64,000 nucleotides of DNA from JANNVK01 sp031414415 (GTDB lineage Bacteria; Acidobacteriota; Blastocatellia; Pyrinomonadales; Pyrinomonadaceae): the NCBI GenBank assembly GCA_031414415.1, contig JANNVK010000134.1, forward strand, positions 1 to 64,000, written 5' to 3'. The position numbers were made by a program, and so were the translations under genes. Shown here in pieces: positions 8,558 to 16,336 of the stretch. Under the pieces are notes generated by a model. The model was not told where the DNA came from, ran no database searches, and saw nothing but the letters and a program-made list of their open reading frames with translations. The number at the start of each line of letters is the position of its first letter. The first letter of the stretch is position 1.

Positions 8558-8759
8558 ATGTTATCCGAATTTGTTACTATTTGGAGATTTGACGCACCAA
8601 TCGAAAAAGTTTGGACTGCTCTTGAAGACTCCTAACATTTGAGCGATTGATGGAAAAGTGTTTTGCGTCTTGAAGAAGTCCAGCAAGGTGATGAAAACGG
8701 CATTTGTAATATTTATCGCTTTTGTAAAACCTTGAATCGCAGATTATTATTTCAAATTC
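8558..8759 (+). pseudogene. Decayed SRPBCC (START-like) domain gene, 5' fragment
   Basis: Reading from the ATG at 8558 gives SEFVTIWRFDAPIEKVWTAL, an in-frame TAA (8633-8635), a few residues, a TGA (8648-8650), then WKSVLRLEEVQQGDENGICN and IYRFCKT before similarity stops against the 3' end of the convergent kinase gene. The pattern W-x-F-x-A-P-I-x-x-V-W ... W-W-K-x-V ... G-D-x-N-G-x-G is the N-terminus of polyketide-cyclase-like SRPBCC proteins. Two stops and loss of the C-terminal two thirds make it a pseudogene. No ribosome site is visible. Confidence 0.75.
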
Positions 8760-11700
8760 TTGTATTCTTCTTTTGCCTCAATCAAAATCGGCAAATCGGT
8801 GTCGGCATCTTTCCACAAAGCAAAAAATTCTTCGTAGGCTTTTCGGCTTTGCGTTGTGTCCCCAGCGAGAGCAAATGAGCGAGCTTCCCAACGGTGTGAA
8901 AGTGGCACTAAAGGTGAACGTTCAAACCAGCCGGGATTTTTGTGGATACTTTGAAACTCGGCGACGGCTTCGGCATTTTTGCCGGATTGCAGAAGTGCTA
9001 GTCCTTTCAAATACGGTGCAAAATTTAGAAAATATCCATTAAATTGAGAAGAGGATTTCAACAATTCGAGAGCCTTTTCGGGTTGTTTACGGTTGAGTTC
9101 GACGGCGGCACGAATTGTCGGCAAGCGAAGTTCTTGAACAAATTTGTCTCTTGGAAAACGAATAGCTAAATCGTCGGCAACTTTTAATGCTTGGCGTTCT
9201 TCGCCGCACATTGCCAAGGCAACCGCCGAAGTAGCTAAAAAGTTAATATTTTCGGCTATCGGCAAAACTTCGTTAGCACGTTGTTTGGCAATCCGGCAAT
9301 CGCCGAACATTGCCGCCGTAAAAGCATTCCAAGCCAGCAATTCGTGGACTAAATTTGCATCTCCGTATTTCTCGGATACTTTCCGGGCTTCGCTCGAAAT
9401 TTCTAATGTTTGCTTCCAGCGTCCTCCAAGCAATGCCACTTGAGATTCGTAGGCGATTGCAAAATGCTTGAAATTATTTGCTCGCATCCATTCGAGATTC
9501 TTTTGTATCGCCGCCGAATCTTTTTCAAAAAAGCCGATCCAAAAAAGATAAAGATGAAAGCCGAAATGATCGAGATTGTTCGCCATCGCTTGGCTGTAAA
9601 GTTCTTTGGCTTCCGCAAAACGATTTAGCCGGAATAATGCACCTGCCGGATTTGTATAGACGGCGGCATTATTTGGATTAAGACGAATAGCTTCAAGCCC
9701 GTTTTCAACCGCTTTTTCGTATTGCCCTGATTCAAAATAAGAGTCGGAAAGCGAGTGATACGGATGCCAAAAACGCGGGAAAGTGTGTTTCCATAATTCG
9801 CCAGTTTCTGCCGCTTTGGCACCATCGAGTGTGGCAAATTTGTAATAAATAACCGCGACTGACAGTTTTTCGTTTTCGCTTGTTCGTTCGCGTAATTCAA
9901 ATGCCTTAGTGATTAAAGCGGTTGCTTCCACACGCCGTCCGGTGTTGAATTGGTGTCGGGAAAAATCTCGATAAGCAAGCACAAAATTCGGATCGAGTTT
10001 GATTGCGAGACGGAAAAATGAGCTGACTGTTTCATCGTTATACTCGCCTTTGGAATAATATTCCATTGCTCTTGAATATGCTTTCAAGGCTTCAAGCGAT
10101 GAGGTTGTCGCTTCTTCAATCGGGGCATCAAATTTTTCTATCGAAGCGAGCGATTCGCCAAGTTTTTCACGCAAACTTGAAGCTGTTTTACCTAAGATTT
10201 GAAGCACTTTTTCCTTCGATTGAGCCTCGTTTTGTTCACTAAAAATTGCTTCGCCATTTTCGGCTTTAATTGCTTGCAAAGTAATCACATAATGATTGCC
10301 AAGCGGTGCGATTGAACCTGTGATAAAAACTTTTAAGCCTTTCCGCAGACAAATTTCGCGGGCAATTTCGGGCGTGATTTTTTCGTCTGCGGCACGTTCC
10401 ATCAAACGGAGCATTTGTTTTACTTCCGCATCAGGAAAGATTCGCAAAAAAGGCGATTGACCGAGTTGGATAGCCAAACCTTGCTGGAGTGTTGCGGTAA
10501 AAACCGAATCGTCTGTTTTGTTCTCGAAATCTGCCGTCAAAATCGTGTCTTTATCGGTCAATACTGGCTTGTGATTAAAATAAAAAAACGTCGAAACGCT
10601 GATTGTTATCAAAATAAAAAGTGCAGTAATTGCTCCAAATTTGTAATATTTGAGATTATTTACGATATATTCCGCACTTGATTTTGTCTGAAAATCGGTT
10701 GTGTTTCCGAGTTGCATCGCACTGGTTTGGAGAGTTTGTCGCAAGTTTTCTTTGCTGTTTGTGTTGGGTTGATCGGAATGTTCGACCTTTTCCGCAAACT
10801 CCAATTCTTGTTTGATATGACGCAGGTCAAACAGCAAATCTTTCGCTGTTTGATAACGCTGATTGCGATCTTTCATCAACATTTTGCTGACGATTTGTTC
10901 AAGAACAGGTGGAATACCAGGCACTGATTGATTCAAAGGAAGCGGTGAAACGTGCAGAATAGAACTAATTATATCGATTGCATTTTCGCCTTCAAACGCT
11001 CTTTTGTCGGCGAGCATTTCATATAAAACAATCCCGAAACTAAAAATATCCGAACGTGCGTCCACTTTTTTTCCACGAGCTTGTTCCGGCGACATATAGT
11101 TTGCCGTGCCGAGTATCATTCCTGGCGAGGTTTTATGCGACTCAGCGATTAACGTCTTCTCTTCTTCTCCGAGTCTGCTTGTCTCCGCGTCTCCGCGTCC
11201 CGAAAGTTTGGCGATTCCGAAATCTAATATTTTAACCAATCCGTTTGCCCGAATCATCACATTATCGGGCTTAATATCGCGGTGAATAATTCCCGCGAGA
11301 TGTGCTTCATCAAGTGCGGACGCAATCTGAATCGCAATTTCTAAGACAGATTTATAATTTAAAGGATTCGCCCGTTTATATTCGTTCAGGGTTTTGCCGT
11401 CAATAAATTCTGTGGCAATAAAATGCGTTCCAGCCGATTCGCTGATTTCGTAAATCGTAATGATATTCGGATGATTGAGAGCCGACACCGCTTTCGCTTC
11501 ACGCACAAAACGGCTCATTCGGGCAGAATCTTCGGCAAATTCGGACGGCAGAATTTTTAACGCAACTTTGCGGTCGAGCTTGGTGTCGTGTGCGAGATAA
11601 ACTTCGCCCATTCCGCCTTTGCCGAGAAGTTTTTTGATGTTGAAATGTCCGATTTTCTGGTCAACCAAAGAATTATTTAACTCTTCTGTGGTAAACATTT

Positions 11701-11896
11701 CAGCCGCAATATTTTCCGCAGATATGTTGATTAAAATGTCGGAAGTGCTTTCAAAATCGAGCAAAGTTTTAACTTCACGCAATAAGTCTGCGTCATCGCC
11801 ACACAATTTTTTTAATAGCGAACCGCGTTCAGCAGCCGAAACTTCTAAAACGTGGTGATAAATCTCTTCAATTTTTTTTAAATTTTCTGAATCCAC
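8747..11896 (-). CDS. Membrane Ser/Thr protein kinase with C-terminal TPR region
   Basis: A 1049-residue Hanks-type kinase. Residues 1-75 are a helical lead seen in acidobacterial kinases (EIYHHVLEV ... LLDFE). The kinase domain spans ~80-365 with GKGGMGEVYLAHD (P-loop), KVALKIL (catalytic Lys), HRDIKPDN (~202), DFGIAKL and YMSPEQARG. One transmembrane helix follows at ~415-437, then a large extracytoplasmic part with a divergent alpha/beta segment (450-600) and TPR-like helices to the C-terminus. It lies 8 nt downstream of an ECF sigma gene on the same strand, an arrangement known in Acidobacteria, so it may be co-expressed with, or control, that sigma factor. The activation loop carries a short low-complexity insertion (see findings). 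Confidence 0.92.
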   Translation of the reverse strand: MDSENLKKIEEIYHHVLEVSAAERGSLLKKLCGDDADLLREVKTLLDFESTSDILINISAENIAAEMFTTEELNNSLVDQKIGHFNIKKLLGKGGMGEVYLAHDTKLDRKVALKILPSEFAEDSARMSRFVREAKAVSALNHPNIITIYEISESAGTHFIATEFIDGKTLNEYKRANPLNYKSVLEIAIQIASALDEAHLAGIIHRDIKPDNVMIRANGLVKILDFGIAKLSGRGDAETSRLGEEEKTLIAESHKTSPGMILGTANYMSPEQARGKKVDARSDIFSFGIVLYEMLADKRAFEGENAIDIISSILHVSPLPLNQSVPGIPPVLEQIVSKMLMKDRNQRYQTAKDLLFDLRHIKQELEFAEKVEHSDQPNTNSKENLRQTLQTSAMQLGNTTDFQTKSSAEYIVNNLKYYKFGAITALFILITISVSTFFYFNHKPVLTDKDTILTADFENKTDDSVFTATLQQGLAIQLGQSPFLRIFPDAEVKQMLRLMERAADEKITPEIAREICLRKGLKVFITGSIAPLGNHYVITLQAIKAENGEAIFSEQNEAQSKEKVLQILGKTASSLREKLGESLASIEKFDAPIEEATTSSLEALKAYSRAMEYYSKGEYNDETVSSFFRLAIKLDPNFVLAYRDFSRHQFNTGRRVEATALITKAFELRERTSENEKLSVAVIYYKFATLDGAKAAETGELWKHTFPRFWHPYHSLSDSYFESGQYEKAVENGLEAIRLNPNNAAVYTNPAGALFRLNRFAEAKELYSQAMANNLDHFGFHLYLFWIGFFEKDSAAIQKNLEWMRANNFKHFAIAYESQVALLGGRWKQTLEISSEARKVSEKYGDANLVHELLAWNAFTAAMFGDCRIAKQRANEVLPIAENINFLATSAVALAMCGEERQALKVADDLAIRFPRDKFVQELRLPTIRAAVELNRKQPEKALELLKSSSQFNGYFLNFAPYLKGLALLQSGKNAEAVAEFQSIHKNPGWFERSPLVPLSHRWEARSFALAGDTTQSRKAYEEFFALWKDADTDLPILIEAKEEYKNLK

Positions 11897-11904
11897 AATA
11901 AAAG

Positions 11905-12474
11905 TCAGTTATTTGCCAATTCCCGCAAAAGCCACGATTTCGCAAAACTCCAATCACGCTTCACAGTTTCCGGCGAGATTTTTAAAACCTCAGCAATTTC
12001 CTCGATTTTTAATCCGCCAAAAAACTTCATTTCAACTACCTTGGTTTTCCGTTCGTCCAATTCCGCTAAGCGGTTCAAAGCATCGTCAAGTGCTATTACC
12101 TCTTCTGAATGCTCGGGCGAAACAATCAAACTTTCTTCTAAAGTAATATTTTTAGCCGAACCACCGCGTTTTCCGGTATTTTTTGCACGAGCGTAATCAA
12201 CCAAAATATGCCTCATCGCTTGCGATGCAACACCGAAAAAATGTGCCCGATTTTGCCAATCGGGATCTTCTTGTTTAGCGAGTTTTAGATAGGCTTCGTG
12301 AATTAATTCAGTAGTTTGAAAAGTGTGTCCGGAAGATTGACCACGCATATAACTTCTCGCCATACGGCGTAATTCATCATAGACGAGAGGCATTAAATTA
12401 TCTAAAGCTGCCTGATTTCCGTTGCTCCAATCTGCGAGCAACAGCGTGATTTGCTGCGACGGGTTTTTTTTCAT
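11905..12474 (-). CDS. ECF-type RNA polymerase sigma factor (Acidobacteria/Planctomycetes group)
   Basis: A 189-residue alternative sigma factor. Region 2 is seen as LMPLVYDELRRMARSYMRGQ and TTELIHEAYLKL, plus FFGVASQAMRHILVDYARAK; region 4 as ALNRLAELDERKTKVVEMKF followed by a helix-turn-helix (IEEIAEVLKISPETVKRDW). This combination is typical of the ECF-like group common in Acidobacteria and Planctomycetes. No anti-sigma gene is adjacent; instead a kinase gene follows 8 nt downstream, so control by phosphorylation is plausible but not shown. A divergent dioxygenase gene carries a promoter-like motif that recurs upstream of an SDR gene. Confidence 0.93.
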   Translation of the reverse strand: MKKNPSQQITLLLADWSNGNQAALDNLMPLVYDELRRMARSYMRGQSSGHTFQTTELIHEAYLKLAKQEDPDWQNRAHFFGVASQAMRHILVDYARAKNTGKRGGSAKNITLEESLIVSPEHSEEVIALDDALNRLAELDERKTKVVEMKFFGGLKIEEIAEVLKISPETVKRDWSFAKSWLLRELANN

Positions 12475-12543
12475 CTATTTTTTTTTACAACTATAACCGA
12501 AACTATATAACAAAACCGGATAAATAAAAAAACTTTTACATCC

Positions 12544-12583
12544 AATGACCCTTTTTTTCTTCAAATCTCGTTTAGCTAAATAG
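12544..12583 (+). promoter_or_regulatory. Promoter-like shared motif, copy 1 (upstream of dioxygenase)
   Basis: An approximately 40-bp block with AATGACCC, a T-rich stretch, then AATCTCGTTTAG and ATAG. The same block, identical at most positions, occurs on the minus strand at 16337-16376 upstream of the SDR gene. TGACCC and CTCGTTTAG are separated by 15 bp, a spacing compatible with an ECF-type -35/-10 pair. Both copies point towards the downstream oxidoreductase. That the neighbouring ECF sigma factor reads them is inference. Confidence 0.55.
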
Positions 12584-12612
12584 AAATAAATTTTTAAAGA
12601 TTTTTTCAAAGA

Positions 12613-12686
12613 TTTGAGAGGGCTATCCCCGCCTGAAACGAGTGCAACTAAGGGTTTAGGTAGATAGCTTATTGCACTCGCTCAAA
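12613..12686 (+). promoter_or_regulatory. Structured 5' leader hairpin before the dioxygenase gene
   Basis: CGAGTGCAA (12639-12647) and TTGCACTCG (12672-12680) form a perfect 9-bp stem, extended by TTTGAG (12613-12618) with CTCAAA (12681-12686). The structure ends just before the AGGAG ribosome site of the gene at 12708, so it would be part of the mRNA leader if the promoter motif at 12544 is used. It matches no riboswitch class I know. Confidence 0.45.
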
Positions 12687-12707
12687 TTAAAAAAGGAGAA
12701 TAAAGCG

Positions 12708-13394
12708 ATGAATGAACAAGGACAAAACTTTTCGCGAAGGCAGCTGTTGAAATTGGGAATGGGACTCGGCGGTTTGACTCTATTTGGCGGTTCGATTTTC
12801 GCCCAGCAGAAAGAACTTTTTACAACGCCGATGGTTGATATGGGACCATTCTATCCTGCTTTGAAGCCGCTTGATAATGATGCCGATTTAACTGCTTCGA
12901 AAGGAAAAACAGGATTTGCAGTTGGAACAATTGTCCACGTTACAGGAAGGCTTTTGGATCAAAAAGGCAACCCAATCGCGGGCGGAAAAATCGAAATTTG
13001 GCAGGCAAATACACACGGACGCTATTCACATCAAGGCGATACGAACACCGCCGCACCGCTCGACCCCAATTTTCAAGGTTATGGCGTAATAAAAACAGAC
13101 AGCCAAGGACGCTATCGTTTCAAGACGATTAAACCAGGTGCATATCCGATTAATGCGACCGAAAAACGAACACCGCATATTCATTTTGATGTTGAAGGTA
13201 AAGCCGACAGAATTGTTTCGCAAATGTTTTTCCCGAACGAACCTTTGAACGAAAAAGACGGAATTTTTTTGAATTTGCGTAAATATTCCGAAAAAGTTGC
13301 CGCCGCTGTTGTCGCAGCAGAATTGCCGCGAACGAGAGAAATCAAAGCGAGCGAATTGCTCTTGAATTGGGACATTGTTTTAAGCAATGGCTAA
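12708..13394 (+). CDS. Tat-exported intradiol ring-cleavage dioxygenase-like protein
   Basis: A 228-residue protein related to the catalytic subunit of protocatechuate/catechol dioxygenases. A twin-arginine signal is seen (SRRQLLKLG, hydrophobic core, FAQQ cleavage at ~32), unlike the classic cytoplasmic enzymes. Diagnostic blocks are GKIEIWQANTHGRYSHQGD, LDPNFQGYGVIKTDSQGRY and FKTIKPGAYP, then RTPHIHFDV; the Tyr of GRYSH, the Tyr of QGYGV and the two His of HIH are in place as iron ligands. The start at 12708 has AGGAG 7-11 nt upstream; the longer TTG-initiated frame is rejected. The gene is divergent from the ECF sigma operon. Substrate unknown; exported members may act on lignin- or plant-derived catechols. 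Confidence 0.88.
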   Translation: MNEQGQNFSRRQLLKLGMGLGGLTLFGGSIFAQQKELFTTPMVDMGPFYPALKPLDNDADLTASKGKTGFAVGTIVHVTGRLLDQKGNPIAGGKIEIWQANTHGRYSHQGDTNTAAPLDPNFQGYGVIKTDSQGRYRFKTIKPGAYPINATEKRTPHIHFDVEGKADRIVSQMFFPNEPLNEKDGIFLNLRKYSEKVAAAVVAAELPRTREIKASELLLNWDIVLSNG

Positions 13395-13465
13395 AACGTA
13401 TTTTCGACTTCAGATAGCGTTTAAAGCAGTTTTGCAAGAATTTAGTTGGGCGAGCATCGTTTGAA

Positions 13466-13513
13466 TTGAGTGTGGCGATGATCAAAATTACCCCCATTTG
13501 TACTTACACTCAA
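13466..13513 (+). promoter_or_regulatory. Leader hairpin before the small secreted protein gene
   Basis: TTGAGTGT (13466-13473) pairs perfectly with ACACTCAA (13506-13513) around a 32-nt loop, ending 23 nt before the ATG at 13536 and just upstream of its AGGAG. The layout resembles the hairpin before the dioxygenase gene (GAGTG/CACTC stem core), although the loops differ. It may be a leader control element or simply an mRNA-stabilising stem. Confidence 0.35.
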
Positions 13514-13535
13514 CTACTTTTAAGAGGAGAAAATC

Positions 13536-13988
13536 ATGAAACGTAATCGTCTAATCGCAAGTTTTTTATTAGTTTTGATGTTCGCATTAAGCGTCGTTGT
13601 AATTGCCCAAGTCAGTCGTCCGTATCGCAACGGATCGGTTTGGAACATCGGATATATTCGGATGAAACCCGGAATGGATGCAGCTTATTTGAACTATCTT
13701 GCCACCGATTGGAAGAAGCAACAGGAAGCCCAAAAGAAAGATGGACTGATACTTTCGTATAAAGTTTTGACCACTGAAGCTCACGGCACGGGCGATTTCA
13801 ACTGTATGTTGCTGACCGAATTTAAAGATTTGGCGACAATGGAAGCAAATCAGGCTAAAGCGGATAATCTCGCCCAAAAAGTAATCGGCGATGACGCAAA
13901 ACAGATGCAAGGCTATAAAGACCGACTTGAGATTCGTGAAGTTATGCAAAACCGTATGGCACGCGAAATTGTTTTAGAATCGAAATAA
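13536..13988 (+). CDS. Small exported protein, dimeric alpha/beta-barrel-like
   Basis: A 150-residue protein with a signal peptide (MKRNRLIASFLLVLMFALSV, cleavage near IAQ) and a mature domain reading WNIGYIRMKPGMDAAYLNYL ... LSYKVLTTEAHGTGDFNCML, then LTEFKDLATMEANQAKAD. A first strand followed by a K-P-G-M-x-x-x-Y helix and a central beta pair is the ferredoxin-like pattern of NIPSNAP/ABM-type proteins, which often bind small organic molecules. It follows the exported dioxygenase on the same strand with its own ribosome site (GAGGAG), so the two may act together. The function is not known. Confidence 0.7.
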   Translation: MKRNRLIASFLLVLMFALSVVVIAQVSRPYRNGSVWNIGYIRMKPGMDAAYLNYLATDWKKQQEAQKKDGLILSYKVLTTEAHGTGDFNCMLLTEFKDLATMEANQAKADNLAQKVIGDDAKQMQGYKDRLEIREVMQNRMAREIVLESK

Positions 13989-14020
13989 TTAGCTTCTAAA
14001 TCAGCCGCGAACTCCGCGGA

Positions 14021-14055
14021 GAAACGCGGATTTATTAATAATTTATCCGCGTTTC
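14021..14055. terminator. Perfect hairpin between convergent genes (REP-like)
   Basis: GAAACGCGGAT (14021-14031) and ATCCGCGTTTC (14045-14055) form an 11-bp perfect stem over a 13-nt AT loop, between the convergent ends of the secreted-protein and DUF1016 genes. It may terminate both. The words ATCCGCGTTT and GTTAATC recur at 18887-18921, so it also belongs to a dispersed repeat family. Confidence 0.5.
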
Positions 14056-14078
14056 TTTGTGTTAATCTCCGGTTGGAT

Positions 14079-15137
14079 TTATTTTCGCTCGCTTAACCCA
14101 CGAGCCAAAATCACGGCTTCGTGCAGTTTTTGTTCGAGCAATTTTTTATCGGGAAGTTGTGTCCAATAATCGGCGACCTTGATGTCGTGTTTGTCCAAAG
14201 CCAATAATTCAACCCGTTCATTTGATTTTTCCGAACATAAAATCAACCCAATCGGCGATTCTTCCCAAGGTTTGCGTTCGTATTTGTTGAGCCAACGCAG
14301 ATAAAATTCGGTCTGCCCAAAATCGGCGGGCATAAATTTGCCGAGCTTTAATTCGATGACGACCAACCTTCGCAGTTCCCGATGATAGAGCAGTAAATCA
14401 ATATGAAAATCGTCGCCATCAACCGTAATTCGTTTCTGCCTAGCGACAAACGCAAACCCAACGCCAAGTTCGAGCAAAAACTTTTCGAGTTGGCGGAGAA
14501 TCGCGTTTTCCAAATCCTTCTCGCTGAAAGTATCGCTCAAACCGAGAAAATCAAGAAAATATGTGTCACGGAAAATAAGGTCGGGCGTTAATTTATCTTC
14601 ATCACGAAGTTCGGCGATTTCGTTTTTGATAGTTTCTTCAGGCTTGCGGGAAATCGCGGTGCGTTCAAACAGCATTCCGTTTATTTTGCTGCGTAAAGTG
14701 CGGACATTCCAACGCTCAATGCGACACATTTCAGCGTAGAAATCACGTTTTAGTTGGTCTTTGACTGGAAGAATTTCGACAATATGCGTCCACGTCAATT
14801 GTCGCGTCAGTGACGCGACAATTTCCATTTCGGGATAAATCTCCGCAAATTGCACCATTCTAAACAAGTTAGCTCGTGTAAAACCTTTGCCGTATTCATC
14901 TGTCAATTGTTGTGACAACGTAACAACAATTTCATTTCCATATTCCGCCCGTTTATTTTTCAGCACTTCACCGCTGATGCGTTTGCCGATGTGCCAATTC
15001 ATCAAAACGAGTGCCGAGTTGACCGTCTGAGCAACTCTCGACCGCGTTTGCTCGATTAAACTGCGGATTTCATCAAACAAAACTTCGTCCGTTTTAATTG
15101 AAGTGTCTTTATTTTTAGTTGAGATTTTCTTTTCCAT
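14079..15137 (-). CDS. PDDEXK-nuclease protein of the DUF1016/YhcG family
   Basis: A 352-residue protein with the two-part DUF1016 layout. The N-terminal helical domain (~20-170) shows TVNSALVLMNWHIGKRISGE, LTRQLTWTHIVEILPVKD and FYAEMCRIERWNVRTLRSKI. The C-terminal PDDEXK nuclease domain shows DDFHIDLLLYHRELRRLVVI with ELKLG after it: Asp ~254 and E-L-K as metal ligands. Relatives are annotated as putative nucleases and often sit near restriction systems or mobile DNA; here it stands alone, its 5' side facing a cluster of palindromic repeats. Both active-site motifs are intact, so it is probably functional. Confidence 0.9.
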   Translation of the reverse strand: MEKKISTKNKDTSIKTDEVLFDEIRSLIEQTRSRVAQTVNSALVLMNWHIGKRISGEVLKNKRAEYGNEIVVTLSQQLTDEYGKGFTRANLFRMVQFAEIYPEMEIVASLTRQLTWTHIVEILPVKDQLKRDFYAEMCRIERWNVRTLRSKINGMLFERTAISRKPEETIKNEIAELRDEDKLTPDLIFRDTYFLDFLGLSDTFSEKDLENAILRQLEKFLLELGVGFAFVARQKRITVDGDDFHIDLLLYHRELRRLVVIELKLGKFMPADFGQTEFYLRWLNKYERKPWEESPIGLILCSEKSNERVELLALDKHDIKVADYWTQLPDKKLLEQKLHEAVILARGLSERK

Positions 15138-15158
15138 AAATTCATTGTTGAGCCAAAA

Positions 15159-15296
15159 TGTCGCGTAGCGACAACGTGACTTTAGCCGTGGGTTTCAACC
15201 CACGGACGACGTAGAAATTTTTCCCGTCGCGTAGTGACGGCTGAAAGAAACCGCGATTTTTCAGGCTTTCCGTGGGTTGAAACCGCACGGCTAAAC
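15159..15296. repeat. Palindromic repeat element, nested hairpins (REPIN-like)
   Basis: TGTCGCGTAGCGACA is a self-complementary stem at the left. TTTAGCCGTGGG ... AACCCACGG (15181-15205) is repeated inverted at 15270-15295 with one extra base, enclosing a further CGTCGC/GTGACG hairpin (15225-15239). The paired inverted palindromes resemble REPIN-type elements. It is non-coding and lies between the DUF1016 and SDR genes. Confidence 0.65.
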
Positions 15297-15305
15297 TCAT
15301 TTAAA

Positions 15306-15434
15306 TGTTAGAGTTACGCCTTGAGGCGTGATTCAACTGTTAGAGTTACGCCTTGAGGCGTGATTCAACTTGAGCGATTAACCCGTTAATTGAACAAACT
15401 CAAGGTTGTTCACGCATAAATGCGTAACTCTAAC
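15306..15434. repeat. Repeat family B: perfect 32-bp tandem duplicate plus inverted copy
   Basis: A 32-bp unit (GTTAGAGTTACGCCTTGAGG followed by CGTGATTCAAC, with a leading T) occurs twice without a mismatch at 15306-15337 and 15338-15369. A diverged inverted copy ending TGCGTAACTCTAAC lies at 15404-15434. Each unit contains the small palindrome ACGCCTTGAGGCGT. The same family occurs inside the kinase gene at 17854-17958. Confidence 0.8.
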
Positions 15435-15525
15435 TTTAAATCGCGGGTCGTCTCGCACGAAGTCCTAAGTTTTTATTGATCTTTAGTGCGGTCAATCTGT
15501 TGCTTTTCTCCTTAATTTACAATTA

Positions 15526-16302
15526 TTAAGTTGCGGTAAATCCACCGTCTATCATATGAATTCCGCCGGTGCAGTAAGTTGATTCGTCGCTTGCTAAAAA
15601 TAGTGCGAGATTTGCGACTTCTTCGTTTGTGCCGTAGCGTTTCATCGGCACGAGCGAAATGATGAAATCGTGTCCGGCGGATTGGTCTTCGGGACTAAAT
15701 TGCGTTTCGAGTGAACGAATCATCCGATTGTCAATCGGACCCGGACCAATGGCATTGACGCGGATTCCTGCTTCTGCGAGTTCAAGGGCGGCTGTTTTGA
15801 CAAGTCCGTAAACCGCGTGTTTACTGGCTATATACGGAGCCATCGTCGGCGAACCGATCATTCCCGCGATTGACGAAAGTGCGATCATCGAACCGCCACC
15901 GCGTTTTTTCAGCGGCTCGACAGCATATTTAAGCGACAGCCAAACGCCGATCACGTTAGTTCGCAGAACGCTTTCAAAATCTTCCATTGTCAAACTTTCG
16001 ATTGGAGCACAATTGCCTTCCGTCCCGGCGTTTGCAATAACAATATCTAAACCGCCAAACGCTTTGACCGTAGCTTCAACCGATGCCTTTGTCGCCGCTT
16101 CATCAACCGCATCGGCAACAAAATCTGCGACATTTTCAAATTCAGCAAGCCGTTCGCGTGTCGCTTTCAATTTCTCTGCCGAACGCCCAACAAGCATTAC
16201 ACTCGCACCTTCTTCAAGAAATCGTTTCGCTGTTGCTTCACCAATTCCACCCGTGGCTCCCGTAATCAATGCAACCTTGCCGTCTAATCTCTTTTTGTTC
16301 AT
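15526..16302 (-). CDS. Short-chain dehydrogenase/reductase (classical SDR)
   Basis: A 258-residue NAD(P)-dependent oxidoreductase. It has the TGATGGIGEA cofactor motif (~14-23), NAGTEG (~90), SSIAG with catalytic Ser (~143), YIASKHAVYG with catalytic Tyr and Lys (~157-161), and GPGPIDNRM (~190). MLVGRSAEKL after the second strand has Arg and no acidic residue, suggesting NADP preference. AAGGAG precedes the ATG by 7 nt. A promoter-like block shared with the dioxygenase gene lies 35 bp upstream. The substrate cannot be predicted. Confidence 0.93.
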   Translation of the reverse strand: MNKKRLDGKVALITGATGGIGEATAKRFLEEGASVMLVGRSAEKLKATRERLAEFENVADFVADAVDEAATKASVEATVKAFGGLDIVIANAGTEGNCAPIESLTMEDFESVLRTNVIGVWLSLKYAVEPLKKRGGGSMIALSSIAGMIGSPTMAPYIASKHAVYGLVKTAALELAEAGIRVNAIGPGPIDNRMIRSLETQFSPEDQSAGHDFIISLVPMKRYGTNEEVANLALFLASDESTYCTGGIHMIDGGFTAT

Positions 16303-16336
16303 TGTTATTCTCCTTACTTAAATTATTTTTTCAAGT

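Noticed and set aside
12672..12707. TTG start for the dioxygenase
   Set aside because: It lies in the right arm of the leader hairpin without a ribosome site; the ATG at 12708 has AGGAG and starts a twin-arginine signal.
15306..15434. Possible short CRISPR array from the repeated 32-bp units
   Set aside because: The two perfect units are directly adjacent without spacers, the third copy is inverted, and no cas gene is near.
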